Shown here: piece by piece, positions 1 to 11,700 of the stretch
Layout of the letters: every line of letters begins with the position of its first letter
Numbering within the stretch: position 1 is the stretch's first letter
NCBI RefSeq assembly: GCF_003573695.1
Contig: NC_039367.1
Location: forward strand, 26,994,442 to 27,058,441
Reading direction: 5' to 3'
DNA from: Papaver somniferum
Taxonomy: Eukaryota; Streptophyta; Magnoliopsida; Ranunculales; Papaveraceae
Length of the DNA stretch: 64,000 nt
Notes under the pieces: model-generated
Told to the model about the DNA's origin: nothing
Databases searched by the model: none
Seen by the model: the letters and a program-made list of their open reading frames with translations, nothing else
Program-made: the position numbers and the translations under genes

Positions 1-1649
1 ATGATTCTCATACTCATGAACTAAAACATTTATGAATTAGGGAATGCAATCTTTGCAAACCGTAGCTTAATGTTCATAAATTGATTCTTGTACAAGTACT
101 TCGTACGATTACGAATCAATCCGATTTTGTTTCAATTTGTCCATATATATTTCTATGAGATAGTGAACAATTGACAAATCTGATCGAAACACAATTAAAT
201 TCATTTGATTATCTTTCGTAAATGATTGATCATCATATTTGATCTAGAAGTGTTAAATGAATATGGTTAAGACTAAAGTGTTAATATGGATACCTTCGGT
301 TAACTGTTATTGATCCAACTCAATATACACGTTTAGGCACGGTTACCCATATATGAATGAAAGTATATTTCATTTGTGTGTAACAAGCTAAGACCATCTA
401 ACGGTGGAGATTTATTGCTTTATTTTTAATCAGACTTAGCTTGAATCTTAAATAAGGAGTTCATCTAACAGTGAACATTGAATTCTTTGTTACTAAGATA
501 TCTTAGCTTTGATTGTAGGAAACCCTGATTTGAAAGGCTATATAAAGGAGAACTCTAGAAACTGGAAAACCTAATCCCGACACTTTCCTTTGTCCTAGTT
601 GCGTACTAGAGTCAATTCTCCTTTAACCTAGGTTTTTCCGAAACCATTATAGGTTAACGACTTGAAGACTTAATTTGGGTTTCGTTAAGCCAGATCCAAC
701 TATTTTCTCTGTAGTTCTGTATTTTGATCTTATTTGTTCCATCGTATTGAGTTTTATCTTCTCTAAGATTTACTAAAGATTTATCTCTGATAGGTAAGAT
801 ATAAAAATTAATCACAACAGTTCTTCGTCTCAGACTCTTGTGATTTCGCAATAACTTTTTCCGTTAATCAGTTAGGTTATTGTGAGGTGATTGATATTTC
901 TAGGCTGCTCTTCGGGAGTATAAGACCGGATTATCAATTGGTTCCTGTTCACCTTGATTTATCAAAAGACGGAACAAAAACTGAATAAAGAATAGACATA
1001 TCTGTGGGAGACAGATTTTTTTTATAAGTCTTCGATTTTGGGTCGTAGTAACTCTTAGTTGTGGGTGAGATCAGCTAAGGGAATCAAGTTCCAGAATCCG
1101 GCGTGGTTCTAGAGGCGTAAGGAACGCGACTGTACCTGAATCGGTGTGAGACTTGGTTAGGGCTCAACTACATTCCAGTCCTAAGTTAACTTTTAGTAGG
1201 CTAGTGTCTTTAGCGGCTTACTACAGTGTGGTGTTCAAAGCTTGAGTAGGTCCCGGGGTTTTTTTGTATCTGTGGTTTCCTCGTTAACAAAATTTTTGGT
1301 GTCTGTGTTATTTATTTTCTGCATTATATTTTTTTATATAATTGAGATATCACAGTTTGTGCGTAGTTCAATCTGTTGATAAATCCGAATTTGATTGTTG
1401 GATATAACTTGATTGACACTTGGGCATTGGTCTCTGGTACCGTCCAAGTTATTTCTCATATCAATCAGGCTCACGGATTTCTATCTGTTCGATTTTCTGA
1501 TTGCATTGAGAAATAAAGATGAAGCCCTTTGATATATTTCTTGATAGAGCTCGCTTTTAAGTTGGTGCTCTCGGAATTACATTGGAGTTTAGTCCATAAA
1601 GATTTCCGAAAAAATTATTAGGTGTGGTTGTTATACCCCCGCTTTTTCA
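1..1649 (+). mobile_element. Long LTR (Copia-like), 3' part, cut by window start
   Basis: This stretch matches, in inverted orientation and along its whole length, the LTR at 54094-56532. Shared blocks include a TATA region near 540, the stretch around 920-970 about a conserved reading towards 'cctgttcaccttgatttatc', the block 1035-1085, and the terminal 'ccccc..ctttttca' near 1636-1649. By comparison the first ~0.8 kb of the LTR lies upstream of the window. No primer-binding site (tggtatca-type) follows position 1649, so this is either a solo LTR or the 3' LTR of an element extending to the left. Several ORFs in it are not coding. The Copia assignment comes from the gag next to the right-hand copy. 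Confidence 0.75.
539..546 (+). promoter_or_regulatory. LTR TATA box
   Basis: A tatataaa box is followed by gagaactctag. The same box and downstream context occur at the matching position of the inverted LTR copy at 55224-55231. Conservation between two diverged copies suggests this is the LTR transcription start region (inference). Confidence 0.5.
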
Positions 1650-3050
1650 GATAAGATAAGAAATAAGATGGTTGGTGCATTCATGGCCTGGAAAATATTT
1701 TTGTTCTAACATAGTCATGCTTCCCCATATCCATACTTCAACTTGATCTACATGTAACAAGAGTAAGTTGTATTGTGGCTGATAGGTACTATAACCCATA
1801 AACACCGTACATACCATTAACTCAAATTCACAACAAACAAGCAAAAGTTGTTTAGATTTAAACATTAACGATAACAAGCTTCAAGTAGATATCATCAAAT
1901 TTTAGTGTTGTCCTTGTGGGTTTCCTTGCCTTTTCGACTTGTTATGAAATTGAAACCCTACAGAGGAAAATTTAACTCATGTAAACATTTATTTATAGAA
2001 TTAGACCAAATATTATGAATATGAGATGTAAATTTGAGACAAGCACTCCCAAGAACCACTGAACATGGATGTGTTTCCTTTTTTTTTTTTTGAATAACCT
2101 CCTCAATCTCTTCTACACCTAATTGTTCACTAATAGATACCCAATTATTTTTGAGTCGCACGATCCACACCACGTCACCTACCTGAATACCTCAACAATG
2201 AAAACGAAAGAGGGATATTTACTAGATTGATTCTATTAGATGAAATCTTTTTACTTGTAAAAACGTGGTGATAACTTAAGTTTATTGATGATCGGACGCA
2301 CGATTGTCATATATTTAGTACAAGGCAAAAAATCGTATATCCGGAGCTAACTATTAGTGGGTTACTCCGATTGAAGTTTGTAACAATGTCTATTTGTTCA
2401 TTCATGAACAACTCCCACATATTTTTATTTTGTAACAATCAATTAGAAAAGTAAGGGGAAAAAAAACTCTGGCTTCATTTCAAAACATATAATGTCAATG
2501 TCCATAGTTTGAGAGATTCATCCCCCTCTATACTTAATCTGCACAGAGGTATGCGTTATACTGATTCACTGCTCATGTGTCCAAAGAGGCGTTGTAACTT
2601 GGAAAAAATAACAACAAAAAACAGTCCGTATTGGCATTCCAAATCACTAAAAATGAGTTGTTTTTTTTTGAAGCATCAAGCAGCAATGTTAATAATAGTA
2701 GGATGATATTTTCGTCAGCTGATAAGATCTTGATACTAAATCAATACAAGACCCTAATACTAAAACAAATCATAGTAACCAGTTGATCCGTTGATTGGAT
2801 ATCAATTACCTCAATTAGGCAAACACTTAATAAACTTGATCTATATTTCTTGGATGATTAAAACCCTAAAAGAACTTCATTTTTATAGAGATATAAGATA
2901 AGAGTCCCAAATAAAACTCCTAAGTTGACTAGAATTCTATTTGGTGTTGGTGTCCCAACATCATCAGTTTCTTCCAAATACGGATGATATACTCACCCAT
3001 TTTGAAAAGTTCCCATCAAATGCGACGAATTAGATCAAACTTAAAAAACT
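1650..3050. other. Intergenic, no gene seen
   Basis: AT-rich DNA between the LTR and the first dispersed repeat. Short ORFs (65-76 codons) are present on both strands but lack a recognisable domain, splice structure or codon character. I see no RNA gene. Confidence 0.5.
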
Positions 3051-3062
3051 ATAAAAAAAATC

Positions 3063-4690
3063 TACACAAAATTAGTTAAAAAGACCAAAATCCATAATTC
3101 CTGGGTGAAACAAACTGGTAAGTTTTGATACTGCTTATATGGACAGGAATAAAAAAAGATATTGTTCAAATATCTTGTTTGGTTATTTTACCTAAATTTT
3201 TTTTATTAATTAACTAGAACAGACTAATATGCCCATATCTTCTTTAAATATTTGCAGAGACCTTCGGATGATAGATAATACCAGATTGAATTACATGATG
3301 CTTATGAGAATTCATCGAAGCGAATCAATCAGTGGAACTAATAGATGATTAAGGTGGTGATCAAGTTGTGAATTATGAAGCTAAGCAACTAGGGTTCGAA
3401 GTAAAATATCTTATAGAGTAGATTAGTTTTTTTTTTTTTTAATATTTGGTTTTGAAATTTTATGGAATTTATGAGTGTTGAGTTGCTGATGGATGAAAAA
3501 CGAAAGGGTTTGATGTGGAATTATTATCGTGGATCAATTTCATGAAGAACCGAAGTATCAGGGTTTGAGTGTTGTGTGTTGATTTTGGAATTAATGGATG
3601 AAAACAGAAGGAGGAGGATTGAGAAATTGATCAGTACATATTATTCACTTGAGTAACATTAGGTCTTGTGATGGAATTGCTGGTAATGTTAGAGAAATTG
3701 AAGTTAAGAAGATGATTCTGTTCCAGCCGTGGGCTGTAGACAAACGAGGAGGAGACTATGATGATGTTTCTGAATCGAGAAGAGGTGAAGAAGAAATTAG
3801 GGATTTGATGTTAATTATAGAAATGGATGAATCCTCTGGTGTTGAGGATGGATCTGAAGAATGATGGTGAAGGTTTTACACTGATTGAGATAGGGAATCG
3901 AAGATTGGTGACTGCTGCTGTTGATTTTGATGGATGGATTGAATATGGGTTTCAGAGGAGATGTTGGGCAAGATGAGACTGATTTCATCCCGTACATATT
4001 ATATACAAAAAAACATATTCATTCTGCACGTTCAGGAATAGATAATTTTGAATTGGAAGAAACCAGTTTCATCTTCCACGTTTTGACGAAGAATATTTTT
4101 TTGTCAGGATGTATCTGGTTTCATCATGCACCATCTGTCGCGGATAATTGTGTTTGTGGTATTTTAACCACTGACAAGTTTTAGAATTTGGGTTTACATA
4201 TGTATTTTGGCAGCAAGATGGGTCGAGTATGTGAGGTTTTGGTCGAGTTCGAGAATAAAAACAACATGAATAGTTGCAGCTGCTCGACTGCACCATAACC
4301 ATGGTTCAACGACACTGTATGAAATGTATTTGGCAGTCGCGAGGGGCTTGTTTGAAGTTAATATTAGAAAGTTGTACATAAGCTGTAGGCATTGGCATAA
4401 TACTAGAGTTGATGATGTCTTCAACGACGATGATATTGTTGATGTCGTTGTTGGTAAGCAGAAGGAGAAGGAACCAGTTTCAATGGTTGTGATGGAGAAA
4501 CACAGAAAGAAGAGAAAGAGAGACGATGGAGAGAAAGGGAAAGAGTCGATGAAAGTGTAATGGAGAAAGAGTATTTGTGTCTGTTTCAAATACAAATATC
4601 TCCCGTCCATTTCACCCATATGGAAAGTTTATCCGTCCATCTGAACCAGGAAATGTACCTTTTTGGCCAAATCGCCTATTTTCTGAAAAA
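3063..4690. repeat. Dispersed repeat E1 (non-autonomous DNA-element-like), ~1.6 kb
   Basis: The left end (3063-3150) resembles 13830-13915: both carry 'agaccaaaatc', 'cctgggt' and 'ttttgatactg' in the same order. The right end (4605-4690) resembles 14068-14150 and 5896-5983: 'gtccatttcaccca', then 'cgtccat.tgaacca', then 'ggcc.aat.g.cctattttctg'. The terminal segments are loosely inverted relative to each other, so a terminal-inverted-repeat element is plausible. The interior holds small open frames (3649-3864, 4324-4560) that I do not believe are genes. A degenerate 'gtcaggatg...tttcatc' motif at 4106-4130 recurs in the short copy at 13.9 kb. Confidence 0.45.
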
Positions 4691-5325
4691 TCTATGAGAC
4701 ATAAAAAAACCATAGACAAACTTCTTGTTCTGCATTATCAAATCAAAACATATTAATCAGGACGAGCGAAGGGAGTCCCTTCTATACTGTCAATATGGGG
4801 CTAAAAATGCATCGCTTGCAACGCTTTATTTTCATTTTTAACTGATCCAACTGAATGGGTATTGGTCGTTTTTTCTCGAAATTGAATCAACAATCGGAGA
4901 GTTATCGTCCCCGACTATGGTTAGGAGTAATGAAAACGGTTGGAAGTCGACCCGATTGACGGCTAATTAGGCATGAAAATGGTCAAAAAACTGTCACCTA
5001 AACTTTTAATTTTAATCTTGATCGTTGGTTGCCAACAAAATTTAGCCATCAGATTTAAAACTGTTACTGAAATGTTACAAAATTGTTACAATATAAGTGT
5101 TAGACAAATATAACGCTTATAAATGTTATAAAATCACTGTTACAAATTTGCAAAATTTGTAACAAATTGCGTCACAAAAACAGGCTCCCTGACTTTGGTC
5201 GTCTCTGCACTGCTGTAGCAGTCATCTAGTACCTTTTAATCGTTATTTAATTCGAAATAGCAATTTAATTAAGTACATTCATGAAAAAATTAACAAACAT
5301 CAAACCATTTTTAATTTCGAATTCA

Positions 5326-5541
5326 ATTACCCAAATTCACAAAATACCCAAAAACCTTCGTCTAAAATCAGTTAAATTCGAAAAAGCAATTTCAAGGATG
5401 AATCAGCACATGCATGGATGGAAAAATTAACAAACATCAACCCATTTTCAATCTCAAACTCAATTACCCAAATTCACAAAATACCCATTTTCAATCTCAA
5501 TCTCAAACTCAATTACCCAAATTCACAAAATACCCAAAAAC
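5326..5541. repeat. Short direct repeats, ~50-bp unit
   Basis: The 20-nt core 'aattacccaaattcacaaaa' occurs three times (from about 5326, 5461 and 5510), and the last two copies sit in a ~50-bp tandem unit that also contains 'cccattttcaatctcaaact'. The ORF at 5414-5677 is a translation of this repeat, not a gene. Confidence 0.6.
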
Positions 5542-5895
5542 ACCACTGGATATTTTAATAGAACCTCCAAAAAATCAAATTCAAGAAATGAATGAATACA
5601 TGAACCTAGAATACTATTTTTCTTGGAAAATTGAAAAGTTGCTTCAATTGGCATCTAGCCATTTTAAGTATAGATAGGCGTCTAGGTGTGGCCACTACCT
5701 AAAACAACATTAGGTCATGGCGCATGGATTAGTCAGAACACACTCAAAAGGATTGATTCCTTTTTTTCCCCTCTCTTTTCTGGATGGCGCATAGTTAGCC
5801 CCAGTCAGCCATTCTAGCTAGACGTTCGCCAATGGTCTAAACTTCTAAATGTCCACTGTTCGAGGGTAATTGGGTCAGTTTCAATTAAAAAGTTT

Positions 5896-5983
5896 CACTG
5901 TCCATTTGACCCAGACGAAATCTCTGCCCGTTCATTTGGCCCAGGAAACACACATTTTTGGCCACATGGCCCATTTTCTGTAA
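5896..5983. repeat. Isolated 3' end of the E1/E2 repeat family
   Basis: Contains the ordered blocks 'ctgtccatttgaccca', 'gcccgttcatttggcccagg' and 'ggcccattttctgt' seen at the right ends of the repeats at 3063-4690 and 13830-14155. It lies about 100 bp downstream of the NPF stop codon, in the likely 3' flank of that gene. Confidence 0.45.
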
Positions 5984-6087
5984 ATTATCTAACACAACAA
6001 AAGCCTGTTTTACAGATATCTTACCACACTACTTGCAGACTATATAAACCTAGTTATTACATTATCAAAGCCTATAGATAATTCATA

Positions 6088-8677
6088 TCAAACTTGTTGT
6101 TTCTCAGTTGGTTGCTTTGTAATGGCCTTGGCCATCTCAATTGCATCATTCTCATCATCATCACTGGACTTAGCTGCATCCTTGTATTTATACCATCTAG
6201 CCACAACCAAGAAGTACCCAAAGTTCAGTACTCCTAATCCAGCAATCATATAATAAAAGTAGTCCAGTTTCCCATCGTTCAAATCTTCAGCCAACCAATT
6301 CCCTGAAGACGCATTATTCGTAGTTCGATGAACTACCGAAACCATAAAACCACTGAGATAATTAGCCATAGAAATGGTTAGAAAAAACATTGAACCAGCA
6401 ATACTTCTCATATTCTCAGGAAACTGTTTGTAGTAGAATTCAACTTGTCCAATTGAGTTAAAAGCTTCAGCTAAACCAGCAAGAGTAAGTTGAAGAATTA
6501 ACCAAAGAGCCGACATCGAAGAAATGCCTCCACCACTTGGTGAAGTTCCAAGACTAGGTTTTGCATACGTAAAGCTTCTCCGTCGTTCTTCAACCAAACC
6601 AGAAACCAACATGGTTAATATCGAGAGTACTATTCCGATACCCATTCTTTGGAGTAATGTGATTCCGCCTTCTATTTTAGTCCTTTTTCTAATCGCAGGG
6701 ACTAAAAGTCTGTCGTAAATTGGTATCCAAAGTGTAAGACTTAAAAATTGAAAAACTATGTAAGTTGCTGCTGGTACTTCAAATTTGGTGTTACCAAAGT
6801 GTCGATCGGATTGGAGAGCTTGGAAAACTGCGTATGTATGCATTTGAACAAGGGCTACATAGTACATGATTCCTGACGCCCATATTGGAAGTATTCTCAT
6901 TACGCATTTCACTTCTTCTATTTGTTGCATTCTACTAAGTCTCCAGGGATTTTCTGCTGAACCATCTGGATTTATCTTGTCGTCATCTGTCAGAATTGCT
7001 GCCTTGTCGAGAAACCTATAAGAATTTAGTCATTTATCAGCTGGTTTCACTAAATGACTGAATTGGCCTGTCAGAGGAAGAAAATTTACCTGAATTGGCC
7101 TGTCAGAGGAAGTCTGGAATTGATGGTATTGGCAGGAATGAAATTGAAGAGTGCGAATTCTGGATTTTCCGGTAGAGTCAAGTGCCGTTTCTTTGTCGCA
7201 GCAACAATGACTTGTGCTATTCTTGTTAATGGGCTTCCTTCAGGTTTCACAATAACATAAATTCTTGTACCAATGAAGAAGAAGACACAAGACAAGAACA
7301 TGAGAAATGTGGGAATAGCTAGTCCAAGAGCCCAATTGATATCCGATTGTACATACACAATGAAGGTCAAGGAAACCATCATTGCGAAAGTGAAGGTGAA
7401 GTAATACCAATTGAAAAAACTATTAATTCCTCTCTTTCCTGACTCAGTTTTGGGATTAAACTGATCGGCTCCAAATGCCAAGTTACACGGTCGGATCCCT
7501 CCCGCGCCAATGATCAAGAACCCGAAACCAGTTAGCAGGAAAGCGAGCTGCCAAGGTGTTGGACTATCACATAACATTCTGTCTTTGCTTTCGCAGTGGT
7601 GTGGATGTAATTTGGAGATTGCTGCTGTGAACATTATCACAAGCATACCCTGAAATGGAAAAAAAAATCACATGTAATTAGTAAAGTGAACCCGTTGTAC
7701 TCTTACACTTCATTTACACTTGCTTGTGGGGTTTGCTGTAATCACTTGAGGATAAACCTTGCGTCACTTCATGCAAACTCCCACATGCAATTATTCGTTG
7801 CAAACAGAATAACAAAGAAGTGGGTAGAGACAGTAGGGTGGTTTCATAATAATGTTAATGGTTAGGTATCCTCCTTTGGGGGGGCTCCCTAAATCCATGA
7901 GGCTTCACAAGTCTAGGAATGAATGATTCATGAATATGATGTTCTACTTACTTCTAAATGATCATCCTTGCGAAATATATTAATTGCCGTCACAAATATA
8001 TTAATTGCATAATCTGGTTAGTTTTGCCATAATTACTAATTTGAAGATAGTGAAACCCCTCCACCGTCGAATCGGACTTTCAAGCATTCTTGTCCATAAG
8101 AAGTTTCAGATGACTCAGTATTTTAACTTTACTAGATTTTTTAAGATCTTATCAGCCTCATAATTAAGTTATTTTTTAAGATCTTATCAGCCTCATAATT
8201 AAGTTGATGATAAAAAAATAATTACAGAAGAATTGATGGATATGAGAGTTACCATGAAGGAGGAAATGGAAGCGAAGCCTAAGGTTTTGTAACGACCAAA
8301 ATAGGCATCAGAGAGAAAAGCTCCGACCAGTGGTGTCAAATTAGTAGTACCAGTAAAGACATTCATAAGCGTTGCAGCTGAAACGTTCTTCATGTTAAAG
8401 ACTGTTGTTAGATAAACAGTTAAGTTTGAAGATGTTCCAATTGTTCCCAACTTCTCAAACGTCTCATTCCCTGCACACGCATCAGCATTTCCAAACAAGA
8501 TTAGCCAAAACAAACCTTATTACATCTTAATTTCCTAAATTCAAGACGATAATCCAACTTACCGATGATGTAAGGCATAGCTTTGATACCCTTGTAGTTC
8601 ACCTTTTCCGGCTCATCTTTTACCACCTCCATTTCTTCAAGTTTTGAGTTCTTCTGGTTATGACTACCCTTCTCCAT
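6088..8677 (-). CDS. NPF (NRT1/PTR family) transporter, NPF2-clade-like, 4 exons, intact
   Basis: Exons (- strand): 8677-8563, 8470-8253, 7649-7090, 7015-6088. All introns are GT-AG. Exon lengths 115+218+560+928 sum to 1821 nt, giving exactly 606 codons plus TGA, so the model closes without a frameshift. The start is the ATG at 8677 (MEKGSHNQK), which fits the usual cytosolic NPF N-terminus; the frame opens ten codons earlier without a better start. NPF hallmarks visible: the ExxE[K/R] proton-coupling motif as NETFEK at the start of exon 2 (TM1); [17 protein letters not shown] and [12 protein letters not shown] in exon 3; [11 protein letters not shown] at the exon 3/4 junction in the central loop; [14 protein letters not shown] near TM10. 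About 12 membrane spans are expected. NPF2 members are plasma-membrane proton-coupled carriers of nitrate, glucosinolates, hormones or specialised metabolites; the substrate here cannot be read from sequence. Two more NPF copies lie on the same strand at 46-50 kb. Confidence 0.93.
7059..7112. repeat. 32-bp-period micro-duplication at the exon 3 end of the NPF gene
   Basis: The last 22 nt of exon 3 (7091-7112) are repeated exactly at 7059-7080 inside intron 3. The second copy is not followed by GT, so the splice donor itself was not duplicated and the 74-bp intron (7016-7089) still splices from the upstream donor. Confidence 0.85.
8136..8205. repeat. Perfect 35-bp tandem duplication in NPF intron 2
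   Basis: The unit 8136-8170 is repeated exactly at 8171-8205. It lies about 50 bp downstream (gene sense) of the exon 2 donor within the 603-bp intron 2. Confidence 0.85.
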
Positions 8678-8760
8678 TATTTCTATGGAGTTCCTCCTCC
8701 CACACAAGCTCTCTCTATCTTTCTAGCTATCCTGTTATCCCAGTTTGCCTATGTCCACTG

Positions 8761-8772
8761 CATATTTATATT
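8761..8772 (-). promoter_or_regulatory. Probable TATA box of the first NPF gene
   Basis: On the - strand an AAATATAAATATG box lies about 85-95 bp upstream of the ATG at 8677. This distance leaves a 5' leader of roughly 55-65 nt, with an AGAGAG pyrimidine/purine-rich stretch typical of plant leaders. Confidence 0.4.
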
Positions 8773-8777
8773 TGAGC

Positions 8778-10320
8778 ACTGGTGAGTAGTGATATGTCTA
8801 GTGAAAACTGATTAACTGAGAGAAAGAGACAGGGATAATGGGATATCAGAAAATTACTACCATCAACAATAATTGATTTGTGGGTTAGCTAGTCAGTTAT
8901 GACTGCTTCTGTTGTTGGCTTTCAATGCATCCACTTGATTGGTACATTTTGTTTTTTACCACGAGCATGAGGATGAGGTATCCCGGTGGTCTTTTAGAGC
9001 TCACTAGTTTCGTGAATACTATACCGTCACGTCACTAATTAAGTTTGTGGGAGTCCGACTCAAAATTAATTGTCAACAATTATGATAATTATAGATTAGA
9101 TTAGCTACGTACTTTAATTGTGACATTGAAGATTCATTACACTGACGACAAAATAAGTTTATCAAACTGCCAATAAATTACTTATTAGTATAAATCTTGT
9201 TTATCTTGAAAAATATTATGGACCAAATGTATCGAATTAGCAACAAATTGATTATCTCACGTTTGCTCAAGGACAACAGACAAGTTTATCGAAGTGAAGA
9301 TGGGATCCAAGTGATATATAGTGGGGTTGGTAGGCTAGAATGGCAGAAGGGACACTCAGTTTGGTTAGATCTGCCAGTCCGAGGAGTACAATGCCAGCTT
9401 GGTCGTGTACTCTCTGTATCAAACAACAATTTGGTGTGTACTTTGGATCCAATCGTCAGGCCAGACTTTATTGATAAGAAGCCTTTTTTAGAGAGCCCAA
9501 AGAGTATTATTTTAGCACATTTGGTTTCTCTCCAAAATGCATGTACCCTACTCCACAAAATTAACCAAACTGTCAAGTGTAAATTGAAATTGTATTTCAG
9601 TTGAAAAGCTCATTTCACTTTTCAGCATGGGTATTACCGGTTGCTTTTCTCAAGAAAAATTCCCGTGTGAGAAAAAGCTAGAACCAATTTTAGCCTTTTC
9701 TCCGTCTCATTTTAGATGCTTAAATTGGATTTCGTACACGTATCTAGGAAGGTTAAAAATATATGCCCTCAATAAGTCAACCCTAACAAATTTGATACAC
9801 CTAGTTTTTAGTTTGACATGAAGAAAAAGATAAAGGGACCAGTAGAGAATTTGTTTAGGAGTAAATATATAACTGTAGAGTTTGTTAGTAATTAAATCTA
9901 TACAGCTTTTAAAGTTAGTGGTTGAGTTTAAGGTAAAGACATATATCAAAAAAATTTAGAAAAAATATGAAAATCAGAAAATTTTAGGAGAACGTATGAA
10001 AATTAACAAGTAAATTCAGACTATAAGGAAATCCCATTTAAGCAATTAAAATGGGAAGGAGGGTTCAACAATGCATTGGTTTCTGAAATCCTGAACATCA
10101 AATCATACACAATAAAGGAAGGAGTACTAAAGAAGGATAAGCCAAGTTGGTATCTAACTAGAAATGGAGAATTCTCAATGGCTTTACGCAAAACTTCATA
10201 CCCATCTTTCATGGTCTCTGCCAAAATAAATAAATATCAATAATAAAATTTCGAAGATATTATGTAGCGTGCATATTTCTCAAAGAGTTAAACTCTTTAT
10301 CCGAAAATGTTTGAAATGCA
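8778..10320. other. Upstream region of the NPF gene, no gene seen
   Basis: Contains a 135-codon open frame at 9197-9604 (+) with no domain I recognise; its antisense frames are also open for 60-96 codons, which argues against reading it as a gene. The rest is AT-rich. Confidence 0.4.
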
Positions 10321-10324
10321 TTAC

Positions 10325-10522
10325 CTAGGACGGAGCCAAGAATCATAAGATGGGATGCGAAAATTTGTTATGGGTTGCAAAAAAAAATAAATTAGGATGC
10401 AAAAACACAAAAATAAACTTACATATATAAATTTTTTTTTTGTTGGGTCTAAAATAGGCTTTGGAGCCAGCTGTGCTGCGGGTGCAAATGCACACCCTTG
10501 TAATGGACTGGCTCCGCCCCTG
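10325..10522. mobile_element. hAT-type MITE, older copy
   Basis: The ends are inverted: left ctaggacggagcca, right tggctccgcccctg. They match the ends of the better-preserved MITE at 31185-31380, and both contain a 'gcacacccttg' segment. I could not find a convincing 8-bp target duplication here, consistent with an older insertion. Confidence 0.6.
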
Positions 10523-10969
10523 ACCTTAACCACTGGACAGAAGCTGGGGTCCATCTTGAATGTATTCTTTTATCAGAATTTTATTGAATCAACACAACAC
10601 ATGTGTTTTTAATTGTGATTATGCAAAAGAAATATGGAATCTGCCTCCCATGGCATCTCAGAAAATATCTTTAAACTCAAGCTCTGTAAATGAGTTCTTT
10701 TCTAGCCATTACACCGAATGGAGGGAGGGAAATAATAACTCAATTTCCATGGTTTTGGCATCAATCAAATGTTGGTTCATATGGAAATAGGGATGGGTAT
10801 ATTAATTATATGTCCTTCCTTTTCAAACCCAACCAATATATTCCTATTCAACAATAAATATGTCCATACTTTTTTATAACCTTGTCCATGTAATATTACA
10901 TTACCTTAATACCCTCATCCATGTAATATTTTTCTTTATTTCAAAATGGAACAAATTTCTTCCTCTACC

Positions 10970-11180
10970 ACTTCACCACCACAACTAGCACCACCACCAC
11001 CAACATTCAACTACTATTCCACCACCATCGTTCAACAACCACCACCTACCAACCGCCACCACCACCAAGTATTCCACCACCACTCCTTCACCACCACCAT
11101 TACACTACCAACAGTCCTCCACCACCACTAGTTCGTCGCCGCCACCACCACTAGTTTGCCGCCGTCGCCGCCGCCTCCAC
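10970..11180. repeat. CCA/CAC-rich low-complexity tract
   Basis: Dense (CCA)n-type simple sequence, reading as CACCAC/CCACCA, with a CGCCGCC part near 11160. The ORF at 10946-11131 is a translation of it. Confidence 0.8.
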
Positions 11181-11204
11181 CACTTGTTCAGATATTTTTG
11201 TATC

Positions 11205-11700
11205 AACAATAGTAGTTGATCCATTTCAGTTGGATCAACAATGGATGTTTATCCATTTCAGTTGGATCAACAGTGGATGTTTATCCATGATGATGGATCA
11301 CCAGTAAGTGGCATAAAACTGAAATTGATATACCCTTGATAAACAGTAGAAGTTTATCCATTGCAGTTGGATCAACAGTAGAAGTTTATCCATTGCAGTT
11401 GGATCAACAGTATAAGTTTATCCATTTTAGTTGGATCAACAATGGATGTTTATCCATGCTGATGGAAAAACACTACCATTTCACCAGCTGCAGTTTCACA
11501 TCCACCATCAAAACCATCAACCATCATTAATAATCCATAGCAGCAACCACCGCCACCATCGGTTCAGATAATTTTGTATCAACGACAGTAGTTAATCCAT
11601 TTCAGTTGGATCAACAATCGATGGTTATCCATTTCAGTTGGATCAACAGTATAATTTTATCCATTTTAGTTGGATCAACAATGGATGTTTATCAATCCTG
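11205..11700. repeat. Interrupted array of ~32-bp repeats
   Basis: The core 'cagttggatcaaca' followed by '.tggatgtttatccat' recurs at least eight times in three clusters (about 11220-11290, 11360-11455 and 11600-11695), with a unit of about 32 bp. Between clusters, the segments near 11465-11530 and 11705-11780 ('accatttcaccagctg...gtttca') are also copies of each other, so a larger ~240-bp unit has been duplicated as well. Confidence 0.75.

Noticed and set aside
4194..4619. 141-codon - strand ORF
   Set aside because: Lies in repeat E1, overlaps a GA-rich + strand frame, and is rich in Ser/Thr/Leu from simple sequence.
9197..9604. 135-codon + strand ORF as a gene
   Set aside because: No domain, no splice context, and both antisense frames are also open. 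Probably chance or TE-derived.
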